Shown here: positions 25,150-33,625 of the stretch, piece by piece
Layout: each line of letters begins with the position of its first letter
How positions within the stretch are numbered: the first letter of the stretch is position 1
Translations under genes and position numbers: made by a program
The notes under the pieces: model-generated
The model's database searches: none
What the model saw: the letters and a program-made list of their open reading frames with translations, nothing else
What the model was told of the DNA's origin: nothing
NCBI RefSeq assembly: GCF_900115095.1
Contig: NZ_FOVH01000008.1
Location: forward strand, 62,001-126,000
Source: Actinomadura madurae
GTDB taxonomy: Bacteria; Actinomycetota; Actinomycetes; Streptosporangiales; Streptosporangiaceae
Length of the DNA stretch: 64,000 nt
Direction: 5' to 3'

Positions 25150-26150
25150 CACAGCTCCGCGAACATGACGCCGAGGCTGACCCCGCCGGCGAGGCCGATC
25201 AGCGCGATCCTGTCTCCGGGCCCGCAGCGTCCCTCGGCGCGCGCGGTGGCGATCTGCAGCGGGAGGCTCGCGGACGCGACGTTGCCGTGTTCGGGCAGCG
25301 TGACGACCAGCCGGTCGGGCGGGATGCCGAGGATCGAGCGCAGCACCTCCATGTACGGCAGCGTCACCTGGTGGACGGCGACGACCGCGAAGTCGTCCCA
25401 GGTGAGTCCGGTCTTGTCCAGCGCGGTGGTGAAGATCTCCGGGCCGTTGACGACGAAGGCGTCCTTGAGCCGCCGCCCGTCGCCGCTGAAGTAGGTGTAC
25501 TCAGGGTCGCGCGGGTGCATCGAGCCGCCGGCGGGCAGCGTCCCGATCCGCCAGGCGCTGGAGACGGCGGCGAAGTCGCGGTAGAAGATGCCGCCGTCCG
25601 GGGCGGCCTCCACGAGCACCGCGGCGCCGCCGTCGGAGAGGGTGTAGCCGGCGAAGGCGTCCACGAACTGGGCGCGGTCGCGGACGCTCCAGCGGATCGC
25701 GCGGGACGGGCTCTCGCCCGTGCAGACCAGGACGCGCTCGTGCTGCCCGGTGCGGATGAGCGCGTCCGCCATCTGCAGCCCGTTGAGGAAGCTGTTGCAG
25801 GCGTTCTTGACGTCGAAGACCGGGCAGGTCGCGCCGAGCTTGGCGGCGACGATGTGCGCGGTCGCGGGCTCGATGAGGTCCTGCGAGGCCGATCCGAAGA
25901 TCAGCAGGTCGAGGCCGGCCGGGTCGGCGGCCCGGTCGGCGAGGGCGCGGCGGGCGGCGGCGACGGCCAGATCGGACGCCTGCTCGCCGTCGGGCATGAC
26001 GTGCCGGGCGCGGATCCCGGTCATCCGCTCGACGATCGTGGGGCGCGGCCGGAATCCGGGGCTCTCGGCGGCGACCCGGGCCTCGACCTCGGCGCTGCTG
26101 ACCGTCCGCTCGGGCAGGTGCGCGGCGACGGCGGTGATGCGGGCTCTCAT
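25149..26150 (-). CDS. oleA: Thiolase-fold condensing enzyme, OleA-like
   Basis: This 333-residue KASIII-type protein has the catalytic Cys in DVKNACNSFLNGLQMADALI near residue 110. The His is in VVAVHQVTLPYMEVL near 260 and the Asn in LPEHGNVASASLPLQ near 290. A Glu in QDLIEPATAHIVAAK, near residue 89, matches the OleA-specific Glu that deprotonates the second acyl-CoA. That residue separates OleA (head-to-head Claisen condensation of two acyl-CoAs) from FabH. It leads a five-gene operon with GT2, P450, OleC-like and OleD-like genes. GGGGGAA lies 10 nt before the ATG. Confidence 0.78.
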   Translation of the reverse strand: MRARITAVAAHLPERTVSSAEVEARVAAESPGFRPRPTIVERMTGIRARHVMPDGEQASDLAVAAARRALADRAADPAGLDLLIFGSASQDLIEPATAHIVAAKLGATCPVFDVKNACNSFLNGLQMADALIRTGQHERVLVCTGESPSRAIRWSVRDRAQFVDAFAGYTLSDGGAAVLVEAAPDGGIFYRDFAAVSSAWRIGTLPAGGSMHPRDPEYTYFSGDGRRLKDAFVVNGPEIFTTALDKTGLTWDDFAVVAVHQVTLPYMEVLRSILGIPPDRLVVTLPEHGNVASASLPLQIATARAEGRCGPGDRIALIGLAGGVSLGVMFAEL

Positions 26151-26340
26151 GGGCTGGGGTTCCCCCGGTTCCTCGTGCTCGGTGTCCGGCCAGACTCGCC
26201 GAACCCGGACGCTCCCGATCAGGGAGACCCTACGGAACATGGAGCGGGCGTTGTACCCGGTTCGTGGTGAGTACCGCCACTTAGCCGGTTTGAGTAATAC
26301 CGCGTTTCCGTCCCGGTCCGCCACCCGCCAGAATCGCCGG

Positions 26341-27519
26341 ATGACCAGCATGAAGATCGCGGACCGGCACGAGGCGCGGCTGCTGTGGGCCGCGAACCCC
26401 GCGCTGTTCGCTCTCCTGGAGGCGGCGCGCCACACGGGCCCGATCACTTGCGTCCCCAGGCTCGGGTGGGTGGTGACCGATCCCGTCCTGGCACGGCACG
26501 TGCTGAACGACCACGCCGGTTTCGGCATGACCGGCGAGGGCGGCGTCGGCCACCTGTGGACGCAGCTGTTCGGGGAGGAGATGGGCCGCTTCTTCAGCGG
26601 CGCGCGGCACGCGGAGATCCGCACCGGCGTCCGGGACCTGTTCACCGAGGACGCCGCGCGGACCCTGGTGGAACGTTCCCAGGGCGCCTCCCACGCCGCG
26701 CTCGCAGGCCGCCTCACCGCCGGCGCCGACGTGGACGTCGCCGACGCCGCCCGCGTCCTGTCCGGGCGGATGGTCGCCGACCTGCTCGGGCTTCCCGCCG
26801 GCCGGTCCGACGACGCCTGCCGCGAGCTGTTCGCCGCCGGGGAGCGGCTGGCCCGGCTCGCGCTCGGCACCACCGCGTCCACCGACCTCGACCCGGCCGT
26901 GCTCGCGCGGGCCCGCGCGATCGTGGCCGGGCTCACCGCCGCCGTCCCGGACGCCTACCGCACGGCGGGGCCGGACACCCTCCTCGGCCGGTGCCGCGCG
27001 ATGGGCCTCGGCCTGCCGCTGAGCCGCGGCCTGGCGACCCTGCTGGTGATCGCCGGAACGGAGACCGGCGCCTCCGGGACCGCCCGGACCGCGGCGCTGC
27101 TGCACGACACCGGCCGGCAGCGGGCGCTGCTGGACGACCCGTCGCTCATGGACGCCGCCGTCCGCGAGGGCCTGCGCGTCGCCGCCCCCGCCCCGCTGAT
27201 CGGGCGGCACGTGGCCCGGGACGCGACGGTCGGCGGCCGGCGGCTCCGCGCGGGCGAGCGCGTCCTGCTGCTGGTCCACCGGGCCACCAACGGCGCCGGT
27301 CCGTTCGACGTCCACCGCGGATACGTGCCCGAGACGCGGCAGCTGTGGTTCGGCGGCGGCCGCCACCTCTGCCTCGGCGCGGCGGTCGCGCGGGTGCAGG
27401 TCGCGCGGATGCTGGGGACGCTGCTGTCGGGCGGCCGGCCGTACCGGATCGTCTCCCGGCGCCCCGCCCGGCGGGTGCTCGTCCCGGCGTACGCCGAGCT
27501 GCGGGTGCGGCTCGCCTAG
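26341..27519 (+). CDS. Cytochrome P450 divergent from the OleA operon
   Basis: This 392-residue P450 has the I-helix LLVIAGTETGASGT near residue 240, ExxR in AVREGLRVAAPAPLIGR near 277, and the heme loop FGGGRHLCLGAAVARVQ near 337. It resembles the P450 at 23243-24397 in length and in unusual segments such as the ARRVLVPAY/ARNVLIPTY end, so the two may be paralogues. It shares a 190-bp divergent promoter region with the OleA-like operon. Its stop overlaps that of the convergent membrane-protein gene. Confidence 0.85.
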   Translation: MTSMKIADRHEARLLWAANPALFALLEAARHTGPITCVPRLGWVVTDPVLARHVLNDHAGFGMTGEGGVGHLWTQLFGEEMGRFFSGARHAEIRTGVRDLFTEDAARTLVERSQGASHAALAGRLTAGADVDVADAARVLSGRMVADLLGLPAGRSDDACRELFAAGERLARLALGTTASTDLDPAVLARARAIVAGLTAAVPDAYRTAGPDTLLGRCRAMGLGLPLSRGLATLLVIAGTETGASGTARTAALLHDTGRQRALLDDPSLMDAAVREGLRVAAPAPLIGRHVARDATVGGRRLRAGERVLLLVHRATNGAGPFDVHRGYVPETRQLWFGGGRHLCLGAAVARVQVARMLGTLLSGGRPYRIVSRRPARRVLVPAYAELRVRLA

Positions 27520-27914
27520 ATCTCGGGGATGCCGGTCGGCGGCGCCTGCGTCGCCGGGCCGGTCGGCGCCGGACCCGTCGGCGCCGGGGCGGGCGCCGGG
27601 GAGTGGGTGATCGTCGGGCCGACCGGCGGGGCCGGCTCCTCGGCGCGCGGCGCCGAGTTCCACCACCAGAGCGCGATGGAGATCGCCAGCAGCACCAGCA
27701 CGGCCCCGATCAGCTGGAACACGGCCATGCGGTGGCTCGTCTCCCGGCCGCGGCGGCGGAACCGGCCGCCCCCGGCCCGCCGGGCGGCCCTGCGGGACCG
27801 CCGCCGCTCGCGCCGGCCCGGCGGGCGGGCCCGCTCGCGGGCGGACGGCTCGGTGAAGACCGCGCTCCTGACGAAGTCCTCGTCGAACACGGGATCGTCG
27901 AAATCTGCGGCCAT
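27516..27914 (-). CDS. SCO2583-like small membrane protein
   Basis: This 132-residue protein has an acidic N-terminus (MAADFDDPVFDEDFVRSAVF), an Arg-rich cytoplasmic linker (about 35-65), one membrane helix (VFQLIGAVLVLLAISIALWW, about 70-89), and a Pro/Ala/Thr-rich tail. This layout is a conserved actinobacterial family typified by Streptomyces SCO2583; function is unknown. The ATG at 27914 is chosen because the conserved family N-terminus begins there. Confidence 0.75.
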   Translation of the reverse strand: MAADFDDPVFDEDFVRSAVFTEPSARERARPPGRRERRRSRRAARRAGGGRFRRRGRETSHRMAVFQLIGAVLVLLAISIALWWWNSAPRAEEPAPPVGPTITHSPAPAPAPTGPAPTGPATQAPPTGIPEI

Positions 27915-28050
27915 GGGGGCCCTCCGGCGCGGGGGATCGTCGCACCCCAGGCTAATGGACGCGTCCGGGTGCCCACAGGGGCGATTCACGGCCGCCGCCC
28001 GCGCCCCGGCGCGGATCCCTTTCACCGGGACCGGCCTTCCCCGGGAAAGT

Positions 28051-28064
28051 TAGAACACGTTACA
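28051..28064. promoter_or_regulatory. KstR operator upstream of fadA5-like gene
   Basis: TAGAACACGTTACA matches TnnAACnnGTTnnA at every fixed position. It lies 35 bp upstream of the thiolase ATG. A further half-site GTTCTA follows at 28081-28086. Confidence 0.85.
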
Positions 28065-28098
28065 GTCGAAGGCGAATCGCGTTCTAGAAGGAGACCGC

Positions 28099-29256
28099 AT
28101 GGGTACCCCGGTGATCGTCGAGGCGGTGCGCACGCCGCTCGGGAAGCGCAACGGCTGGATGGCGGGCCTGAAGCCGATGGCCGTCCTCGCGCACGCGCTG
28201 AACGCCGTCGTCGGCCGCTCCGGCATCGACGCCGCCGAGGTGGAGCAGGTCTTCGCGGGCTGCGTCACGCAGGCCGGTGAGCAGGGCGGCCACATCGGCC
28301 GCTACTCCTGGCTGTACGCCGGGCTGCCGTGGCAGACCGGCGTCACCACGATCGACGCGCAGTGCGGGTCGTCGCAGCAGGGCGTGCACCTCGCCGCGTC
28401 CCAGATCGCGGCCGGGGTCGTGGACGTCGCGATCGGCTGCGGCGTCGAGGTGATGAGCCGCGCCCCGCTCGGCTCCAACGTGCTGCCCGCCAACCCGCGC
28501 CCGGACGACTGGTCGCTGGACATGCCGAACCAGTTCGAGGCGGCCGAGCGGATCGCCGCCCGCCGCGGCATCACCCGCGCCGACCTCGACGCGTTCGGCG
28601 CCCGCTCCCAGCAGCTCGCCGCCAAGGCGTGGGCGGACGGCCGGTTCGACCGGGAGGTCGCCCTGATCACGGCCCCCGTCCTGGACGCCGAGGGCAACGT
28701 CACCGGGGAGACCCGCGAGGTCACCCGCGACCAGGGCCTGCGCGAGACGACCGCCGACGGGCTCGCCGGGCTGAAGCCCGTGATGCCGGACGCGCTGCAC
28801 ACCGCGGGCACGTCCTCGCAGATCTCCGACGGCGCCGCCGCCGTCCTGCTGATGTCGGAGGAGAAGGCCAGGGCCCTCGGCCTGCGGCCCCGCGCCCGCG
28901 TCAGGACGCAGGCCCTCGTCGGCGGCGAGCCGTACTACCACCTCGACGGCCCGGTCCAGGCGACCGAGCGGGTGCTGCGCAAGTCCGGCATGACGATGAA
29001 CGACATCGACATCACCGAGATCAACGAGGCGTTCGCGTCGATCGTGCTGTCGTGGGCGTCGGTCCACAAGCCGGACATGGACCGGGTCAACGTCAACGGC
29101 GGCGCCATCGCCATCGGCCACCCCGTCGGCGCCACCGGCGCCCGGCTGATCACCACCGCGCTGCACGAGCTGGAGCGCCGCGACGCCGGCACGGCCCTCG
29201 TCACGATGTGCGCGGGCGGCGCCCTCTCCACGGCCTCGGTCATCGAGCGGATCTGA
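28099..29256 (+). CDS. fadA5: Steroid 3-ketoacyl-CoA thiolase, FadA5-like
   Basis: This 385-residue thiolase has the nucleophile Cys in TTIDAQCGSSQQGVHLA near residue 93, NQFEAAERIAARRGITRADL near 146, ALVGGEPYYHLDGPVQ near 271, GGAIAIGHPVGATGARL near 335 (His), and MCAGGALST near 370 (second Cys). These blocks closely match mycobacterial FadA5, which cleaves cholesterol side-chain beta-ketoacyl-CoAs to release acetyl- or propionyl-CoA. AAGGAG precedes the ATG, and a perfect KstR operator lies upstream. The terminator hairpin after the stop suggests it is transcribed alone. Confidence 0.92.
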   Translation: MGTPVIVEAVRTPLGKRNGWMAGLKPMAVLAHALNAVVGRSGIDAAEVEQVFAGCVTQAGEQGGHIGRYSWLYAGLPWQTGVTTIDAQCGSSQQGVHLAASQIAAGVVDVAIGCGVEVMSRAPLGSNVLPANPRPDDWSLDMPNQFEAAERIAARRGITRADLDAFGARSQQLAAKAWADGRFDREVALITAPVLDAEGNVTGETREVTRDQGLRETTADGLAGLKPVMPDALHTAGTSSQISDGAAAVLLMSEEKARALGLRPRARVRTQALVGGEPYYHLDGPVQATERVLRKSGMTMNDIDITEINEAFASIVLSWASVHKPDMDRVNVNGGAIAIGHPVGATGARLITTALHELERRDAGTALVTMCAGGALSTASVIERI

Positions 29257-29274
29257 GCGGGCATCCTGGACATC

Positions 29275-29299
29275 GGCCCCGGCGGTCCTCGCCGGGGCC
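29275..29299 (+). terminator. Terminator or attenuator after the thiolase gene
   Basis: A 10-bp stem GGCCCCGGCG / CGCCGGGGCC with a 5-nt loop lies between the thiolase stop and the MBL gene. Confidence 0.6.
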
Positions 29300-29331
29300 T
29301 CGACCCCTGACAGGCGCGAAAGGCGGTCTCG

Positions 29332-30321
29332 GTGCAGCCGGAACCTGAAGATCTCGGCGGCGGGCTGTGGAGCGTTCCCGTCCCCATCCCGGACAACCCC
29401 CTCGCCTACACGCTCGTGTACGCGGTGGAGAGCCCGCGGGGGCCCGTCCTGATCGACGCGGGCTGGCACCACGAGGACGCCTGGACGGCCCTGCGCGACG
29501 GCCTCGGCACGTTCGGGATCGACGTCGCCGACGTGCACGGCGTGGTCGTCACCCACTTCCACCCCGACCATTCGGGCCTCGCCGGCCGCGTCCGGGAGGC
29601 GTCCGGCGCCTGGATCGCCATGCACCACGCGGACGCCGGCATCGTCCGGCTCTTCCACCAGGTCGGCCAGGGCGGCCGCCGCGCGTTCGAGCTGACCGCG
29701 CTGCGCCGCGCCGGCGCGGCCGAGTCGGAGCTGAGCGGCCCGAGCCAGCAGACCCGGGTCGCCCCGCCCGCGATCCCCGACCGCGAGCTGTCCGACGGCG
29801 ACCTGGTCGACCTGCCCGGCCGCCGGCTCCGCGCGGTCTGGACGCCGGGCCACTCCCCCGGGCACATCTGCCTGCACCTGGAGGACGACGACCGCATCTT
29901 CACCGGTGACCACGTCCTGCCCCGCATCACCCCGCACATCGGCCTCTACCCGTACGACACCCCGGACATCGACCCGCTCAGCGACTTCCTCGGGTCACTG
30001 GACAAGGTGTCCGCGATGTCGGTGGAGGAGGTCCTGCCCGCCCACCAGTTCCGCTTCAGCGGGCTGTCCGCCCGCGCCCGCGAGATCATCACCCACCACG
30101 AGGAGCGCCTCGCCGAGGTGGCGGCGCTCCTGTCGTCCAGCCCCATCACGCTGTGGGACCTCACGGCGGGCCTCACCTGGCGCCACCCGTGGGCGGACAT
30201 GGCCCAGCAGGCCCGCCGCATGGCCGCCGCGGAGGCCGCCGCCCACATCCGCACCTTGGAGACGCGGGCGGTGGCCCGCCGCGAGGGCACCGACGACCCG
30301 CTCCGCTACGTCCTGCGCTGA
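29332..30321 (+). CDS. MBL-fold metallo-hydrolase
   Basis: This 329-residue metallo-beta-lactamase fold protein carries the dinuclear zinc motif VVTHFHPDHSGLAG near residue 68-80 (HxHxDH), a third His in WTPGHSPGHICLHL near 170, the bridging Asp in IFTGDHVLPRI near 190, and LPAHQFRFSG near 236. A C-terminal helical domain follows, as in thioesterase or lactonase-like MBL enzymes. It starts with GTG 29332 after GAAAGG. It lies between a KstR-linked thiolase and an ABC-F gene, so a role in acyl or lactone hydrolysis during sterol use is possible but not shown. It overlaps the convergent ABC-F gene by 16 bp. Confidence 0.85.
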   Translation: MQPEPEDLGGGLWSVPVPIPDNPLAYTLVYAVESPRGPVLIDAGWHHEDAWTALRDGLGTFGIDVADVHGVVVTHFHPDHSGLAGRVREASGAWIAMHHADAGIVRLFHQVGQGGRRAFELTALRRAGAAESELSGPSQQTRVAPPAIPDRELSDGDLVDLPGRRLRAVWTPGHSPGHICLHLEDDDRIFTGDHVLPRITPHIGLYPYDTPDIDPLSDFLGSLDKVSAMSVEEVLPAHQFRFSGLSARAREIITHHEERLAEVAALLSSSPITLWDLTAGLTWRHPWADMAQQARRMAAAEAAAHIRTLETRAVARREGTDDPLRYVLR

Positions 30322-31943
30322 CCACCGAGGTCCAGCCGCGGCCAGCCCGCGGTGTCGCGCTGGAGCCGCCGGTCATGGGTCGCCAGGACGACCGCGGCCG
30401 GGGTCGCGTGGAGGGCCTCGGTCAGCTCGTCCACGAGTGCGATCGACAGGTGGTTCGTCGGCTCGTCCAGTAGGAGGACGTGCGGGCGGGCCGCCAGCAC
30501 CATCGCCAGGTCCAGCCGGCGCCGCTGCCCCATCGACAGTTCGCGCACCCTCTTCCCCAGCTCCCCGGACGACAGCAGGCCCAGCGCCGCCACGGAGACG
30601 GTCTCGTCCTCGGCGACGGCGCCCGTCGTGACCAGCCGCCCCACATGTGCGGCGAACACGTCGCGGGCACGGCGTCCGTCCGCCGGCGGCGACTCCTGGG
30701 CGAGCAGGCCGGCCCGCACGCCGGGCGCGCGGCGCGCCGTCCCGGCCGTCGGCGCGAGCCGCCCGGCGAGCACGCCCAGCAGGGTCGACTTGCCCGCGCC
30801 GTTGGGCCCGGTGACGACCAGGCGGGAGCCGGCCTCCAGGGACAGCGTCGCCTCCCGGCGCAGCCGGCCGTCCACGCGCACGCCGTCGGCGGCCAGCAGG
30901 ACGCCCGGACGCGCCGGAAGATCCGGCATCCCGAAGCGCCGCGGCGGCTCCGGCGCCGTCACCGCGTGCCGCTCCAGCTCGTCGCGCCTGCGGTGGACGG
31001 CGCGGACGAGCGCGGGGGCGCGCGTGGCCCGCTGGTGCTTTCCGGTGCCCTTGTCCGGCCGCCACCCGGTCACGAGCCGGTTCCGCGCCTCGGACAGGTC
31101 GCGGGAGAGGCGCACATGCTCGGCCCGCTGCCGCTCGTACTCGGCCTCCCACCGCCGCAGCTCGGCCTCGCGGCCCTCCCGATACCCGGCGAACCCGTCT
31201 CCGTGGACGCGCGGGCGCCCGTCCGGGCTCGGGTCGAGGTCGAGGACGGTGGTCGCGACGTCCTCCAGCAGCGCGCGGTCGTGGCTGACGAGGACGATCC
31301 CGCCCGGGTGCCCGCGCAGCCTCTCGGTGAGGAACGCCAGGCCCGCCGCGTCCAGGTGGTTCGTCGGCTCGTCGAGGAGCAGGAAGTCGTGCTCGGCCCC
31401 GAGCAGGCAGGCGAGGCGGACGCGGTAGCGCTCCCCCACCGACAGCTCCCGCAGCCCGCGGGCGCGGTCGGTGACGGCCCCCAGGTTCCGCAGGGCGAGG
31501 TCGACGCGGCGGTCGGCGTCCCAGGCGCCGAGCGCCTCCGCCGCGTCGAGGGCCGCCGCGTAGTCCTCGTCCGCGCCGGGACGTCCGTCGGTCAGGGCGC
31601 CGGTGGCCGCGTCGAGGGCGCGCAGCGCGGCCCGCGCGTCCGCGAGTTCCCGGTCGACGGCGTCGCCGACCGTGGCGCTCTCGCCGGCGGGCATGTTCTG
31701 CTCGGCGATGCCGAACGTGCCGACGCGCCGCACCTCGCCCTCGTCGGGCGCGAGCGCTCCGCTCAGCACGTGCAGCAGGGTCGTCTTGCCGCGGCCGTTC
31801 TCGCCGACGACGCCCCAGCGGGACCGCGGTGAGACGGTCATGGTCAGGCCGTCGAGGACGGTCCGCCCACCGCGGGCGACGCGGATCCCCTCGGCGGTGA
31901 GCTGTGCCCGCGCGCGTGCGGGCAGGGTGATGGAGACGGTCAT
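30306..31943 (-). CDS. ABC-F family ATPase, antibiotic-resistance type
   Basis: This 545-residue protein has two ABC ATPase domains and no membrane segments. Domain 1 has VGENGRGKTTLLHVLSG near 45-60, LSVGERYRVRLACLL near 170, and LLLDEPTNHLDAAGL near 188. The inter-domain linker (about 235-320) is Arg/Glu-rich. Domain 2 has TGPNGAGKSTLLGVLAG near 380, LSMGQRRRLDLAM near 465, and VLLLDEPTNHLSI near 483. Soluble ABC-F proteins act on the ribosome; those close to Vga/TlrC types dislodge antibiotics. GGAGGA lies just before ATG 31943, within a structured leader. Expression is probably controlled by that leader. Confidence 0.85.
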   Translation of the reverse strand: MTVSITLPARARAQLTAEGIRVARGGRTVLDGLTMTVSPRSRWGVVGENGRGKTTLLHVLSGALAPDEGEVRRVGTFGIAEQNMPAGESATVGDAVDRELADARAALRALDAATGALTDGRPGADEDYAAALDAAEALGAWDADRRVDLALRNLGAVTDRARGLRELSVGERYRVRLACLLGAEHDFLLLDEPTNHLDAAGLAFLTERLRGHPGGIVLVSHDRALLEDVATTVLDLDPSPDGRPRVHGDGFAGYREGREAELRRWEAEYERQRAEHVRLSRDLSEARNRLVTGWRPDKGTGKHQRATRAPALVRAVHRRRDELERHAVTAPEPPRRFGMPDLPARPGVLLAADGVRVDGRLRREATLSLEAGSRLVVTGPNGAGKSTLLGVLAGRLAPTAGTARRAPGVRAGLLAQESPPADGRRARDVFAAHVGRLVTTGAVAEDETVSVAALGLLSSGELGKRVRELSMGQRRRLDLAMVLAARPHVLLLDEPTNHLSIALVDELTEALHATPAAVVLATHDRRLQRDTAGWPRLDLGGQRRT

Positions 31944-32135
31944 TCTTCCTCCGGACGGAGGCACGCTTCGACCGTCGCGCGGGCGACCGCGGTACGGGAG
32001 CGTGCCTTCGAGCTGACTCGCCCAGTGCGAGGGCGAATGGCAGGCGTCAGACCGCCCGCGGCTCGCTCGGCGCGAGGGGCGGGCCGTCCGGAGTCCGATC
32101 AGAGAAAGAGCGACTGCAGCACGTCCGGGATCCTA
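31944..32135 (-). promoter_or_regulatory. Probable attenuation leader with short upstream ORF for the ABC-F gene
   Basis: On the minus strand, a -10-like TAGGAT (32135-32130) is followed 7 nt later by GTG at 32122. That GTG begins an 8-codon reading frame ending in TGA at 32099 (encoding MLQSLFL). CTCCGGACGG (32093-32084), just after the uORF stop, is perfectly complementary to CCGTCCGGAG (31958-31949), which holds the ABC-F ribosome site. A competing local pair CCTCC/GGAGG at the same site, and a 9-bp AGGCACGCT/AGCGTGCCT stem between, make alternative folds possible. This is inferred from sequence only. Confidence 0.5.
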
Positions 32136-32227
32136 CCGCCCCGGACCAGGCGGGACGAGGGGGCGCGGGCCGGATGCGGCATGCGTCACTCCGGCTCCGG
32201 GGCCTTGATGAGACTGGAGTCTCATGT

Positions 32228-32241
32228 TAGAACCTGTTCTA
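32228..32241. promoter_or_regulatory. KstR operator upstream of the first P450
   Basis: TAGAACCTGTTCTA is a 14-bp palindrome matching TnnAACnnGTTnnA exactly, with TAGAAC/GTTCTA arms. It is 77 bp upstream of the P450 ATG, in the 375-bp gap between the ABC-F gene and the P450. The rest of that gap is the ABC-F leader. Confidence 0.9.
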
Positions 32242-32317
32242 GGTGCGTGCACCCAAGCAAGCGCTCAAACGGCCTGTTCGCCTCGTGTGGTCTCCACCCC
32301 GGCACGAAGGATCTTCC

Positions 32318-33589
32318 ATGGCACTCGCGACGTCTCCCGTCTCCGCCCACCGGGCCTTCCGAGCTCCCGAGATCGACATCATCGACCCCGGCGTGTACGA
32401 GCGCGGGGGCATCCCGCACCGGCAGTTCCAGTGGCTGCGCGACAACGATCCCGTGCACTGGCACCAGGACCCCAACGAGGGGGTCCCCGGTTTCTGGGCG
32501 ATCACACGGCACGAGGACGTCGTCGCGGTGTCGCGGCGTGCCGACCCGTACTCCTCGCACGTGCGGTCGGCGATGTTCGAGGAGTTCGCCGACGAGGACA
32601 TCGCGCTCTACGGGCAGATGATGCTGTTCCAGGACCCGCCGGACCACACGCGGCTGCGGTCCATGGTGAACAAGGGCTTCACCCCGCGGATGATCGGGCG
32701 GCTGCAGGACCACATCCGGCGGATCTGCAACGAGCTGATCGACGAGGCCGCGCCGCTCGGCGAGTGCGACTTCGTGGAGAAGTTCGCGGCGCCGCTGCCC
32801 CTGTACACGATCTGCGAGCTGCTGGGCGCCCCGCTGGAGGACCGGGAGAGGATCTTCCACTGGTCGAACAAGCTCGTCGCGTTCAACGACCCCGAGTTCA
32901 TCGAGGGCCGCGAGGAGTCGACGCTGTGCGCCGCCGAGTTCGCCGAGTGGGGCGGGCGGCTCGCCGCGGCGCGCGCGTCCACGCCGCGCGACGACATCGT
33001 GACCAAGCTGCTGCAGCCCGACGCGGACGGCGACACGATCAGCCTGGAGGAGTTCCAGCTGTTCATCATCATGCTGTCGATCGCGGGGAACGAGACGACC
33101 CGGACCGCGACCGCCGGCGGGATGCTCGCCTTCTTCGAGCGGCCGGACCAGTGGGAGCGGCTGAGGGCGGACCGGAGCCTGCTGCCGAAGGCGGTCGAGG
33201 AGATCGTCCGCTGGGTCAGCCCGATCAACCAGTTCCGCCGGACGGCCCTCGCCGACACCGAGCTCGGCGGCAAGGAGATCAAGAAGGGCGACAAGGTGGT
33301 GCTGTTCTACGGGTCCGCCAACATGGACGAGCGGGTGTTCGAGAACCCCTTCTCCTTCGACGTGGGCCGCGACCCGAACCCGCACCTCGGCTTCGGCGGC
33401 GGCGGCCCGCACTACTGCCTCGGCACCCACCTCGCCCGGATGAACCTGCGGATCGTCTTTGAGACGATCCTGGAGCGGATGCCCGACATCCGGCTCGCCG
33501 GCGAGCCGCGCCGGCTGCGGTCCAACTTCGTCAACGGCTACAAGGAGATCCCGGTGCGGTTCACGCCCTCGGCTCCCCTTGGAGGTTGA
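32318..33589 (+). CDS. Cytochrome P450, CYP125/CYP124-like sterol hydroxylase
   Basis: This 423-residue P450 has DPPDHTRLRSMVNKGFTPRM near residue 107, FHWSN near 183, the I-helix LSIAGNETTRTATAGGML near 253, and ExxR in VEEIVRWVSPINQFRRTALA near 292-311. The heme loop GFGGGGPHYCLGTHLAR is near 366, and a C-terminal NGYKEIPVRF strand follows. These match the CYP125/124 group that hydroxylates the C26/C27 terminus of cholesterol-type side chains. GAAGGA lies 6 nt before ATG 32318. A perfect KstR operator upstream and a tandem paralogue downstream support a sterol-oxidation role. Confidence 0.88.
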   Translation: MALATSPVSAHRAFRAPEIDIIDPGVYERGGIPHRQFQWLRDNDPVHWHQDPNEGVPGFWAITRHEDVVAVSRRADPYSSHVRSAMFEEFADEDIALYGQMMLFQDPPDHTRLRSMVNKGFTPRMIGRLQDHIRRICNELIDEAAPLGECDFVEKFAAPLPLYTICELLGAPLEDRERIFHWSNKLVAFNDPEFIEGREESTLCAAEFAEWGGRLAAARASTPRDDIVTKLLQPDADGDTISLEEFQLFIIMLSIAGNETTRTATAGGMLAFFERPDQWERLRADRSLLPKAVEEIVRWVSPINQFRRTALADTELGGKEIKKGDKVVLFYGSANMDERVFENPFSFDVGRDPNPHLGFGGGGPHYCLGTHLARMNLRIVFETILERMPDIRLAGEPRRLRSNFVNGYKEIPVRFTPSAPLGG

Positions 33590-33625
33590 CGGCGCCCATC
33601 ACTCCGGACGAGGAGGTTCGAGGCG

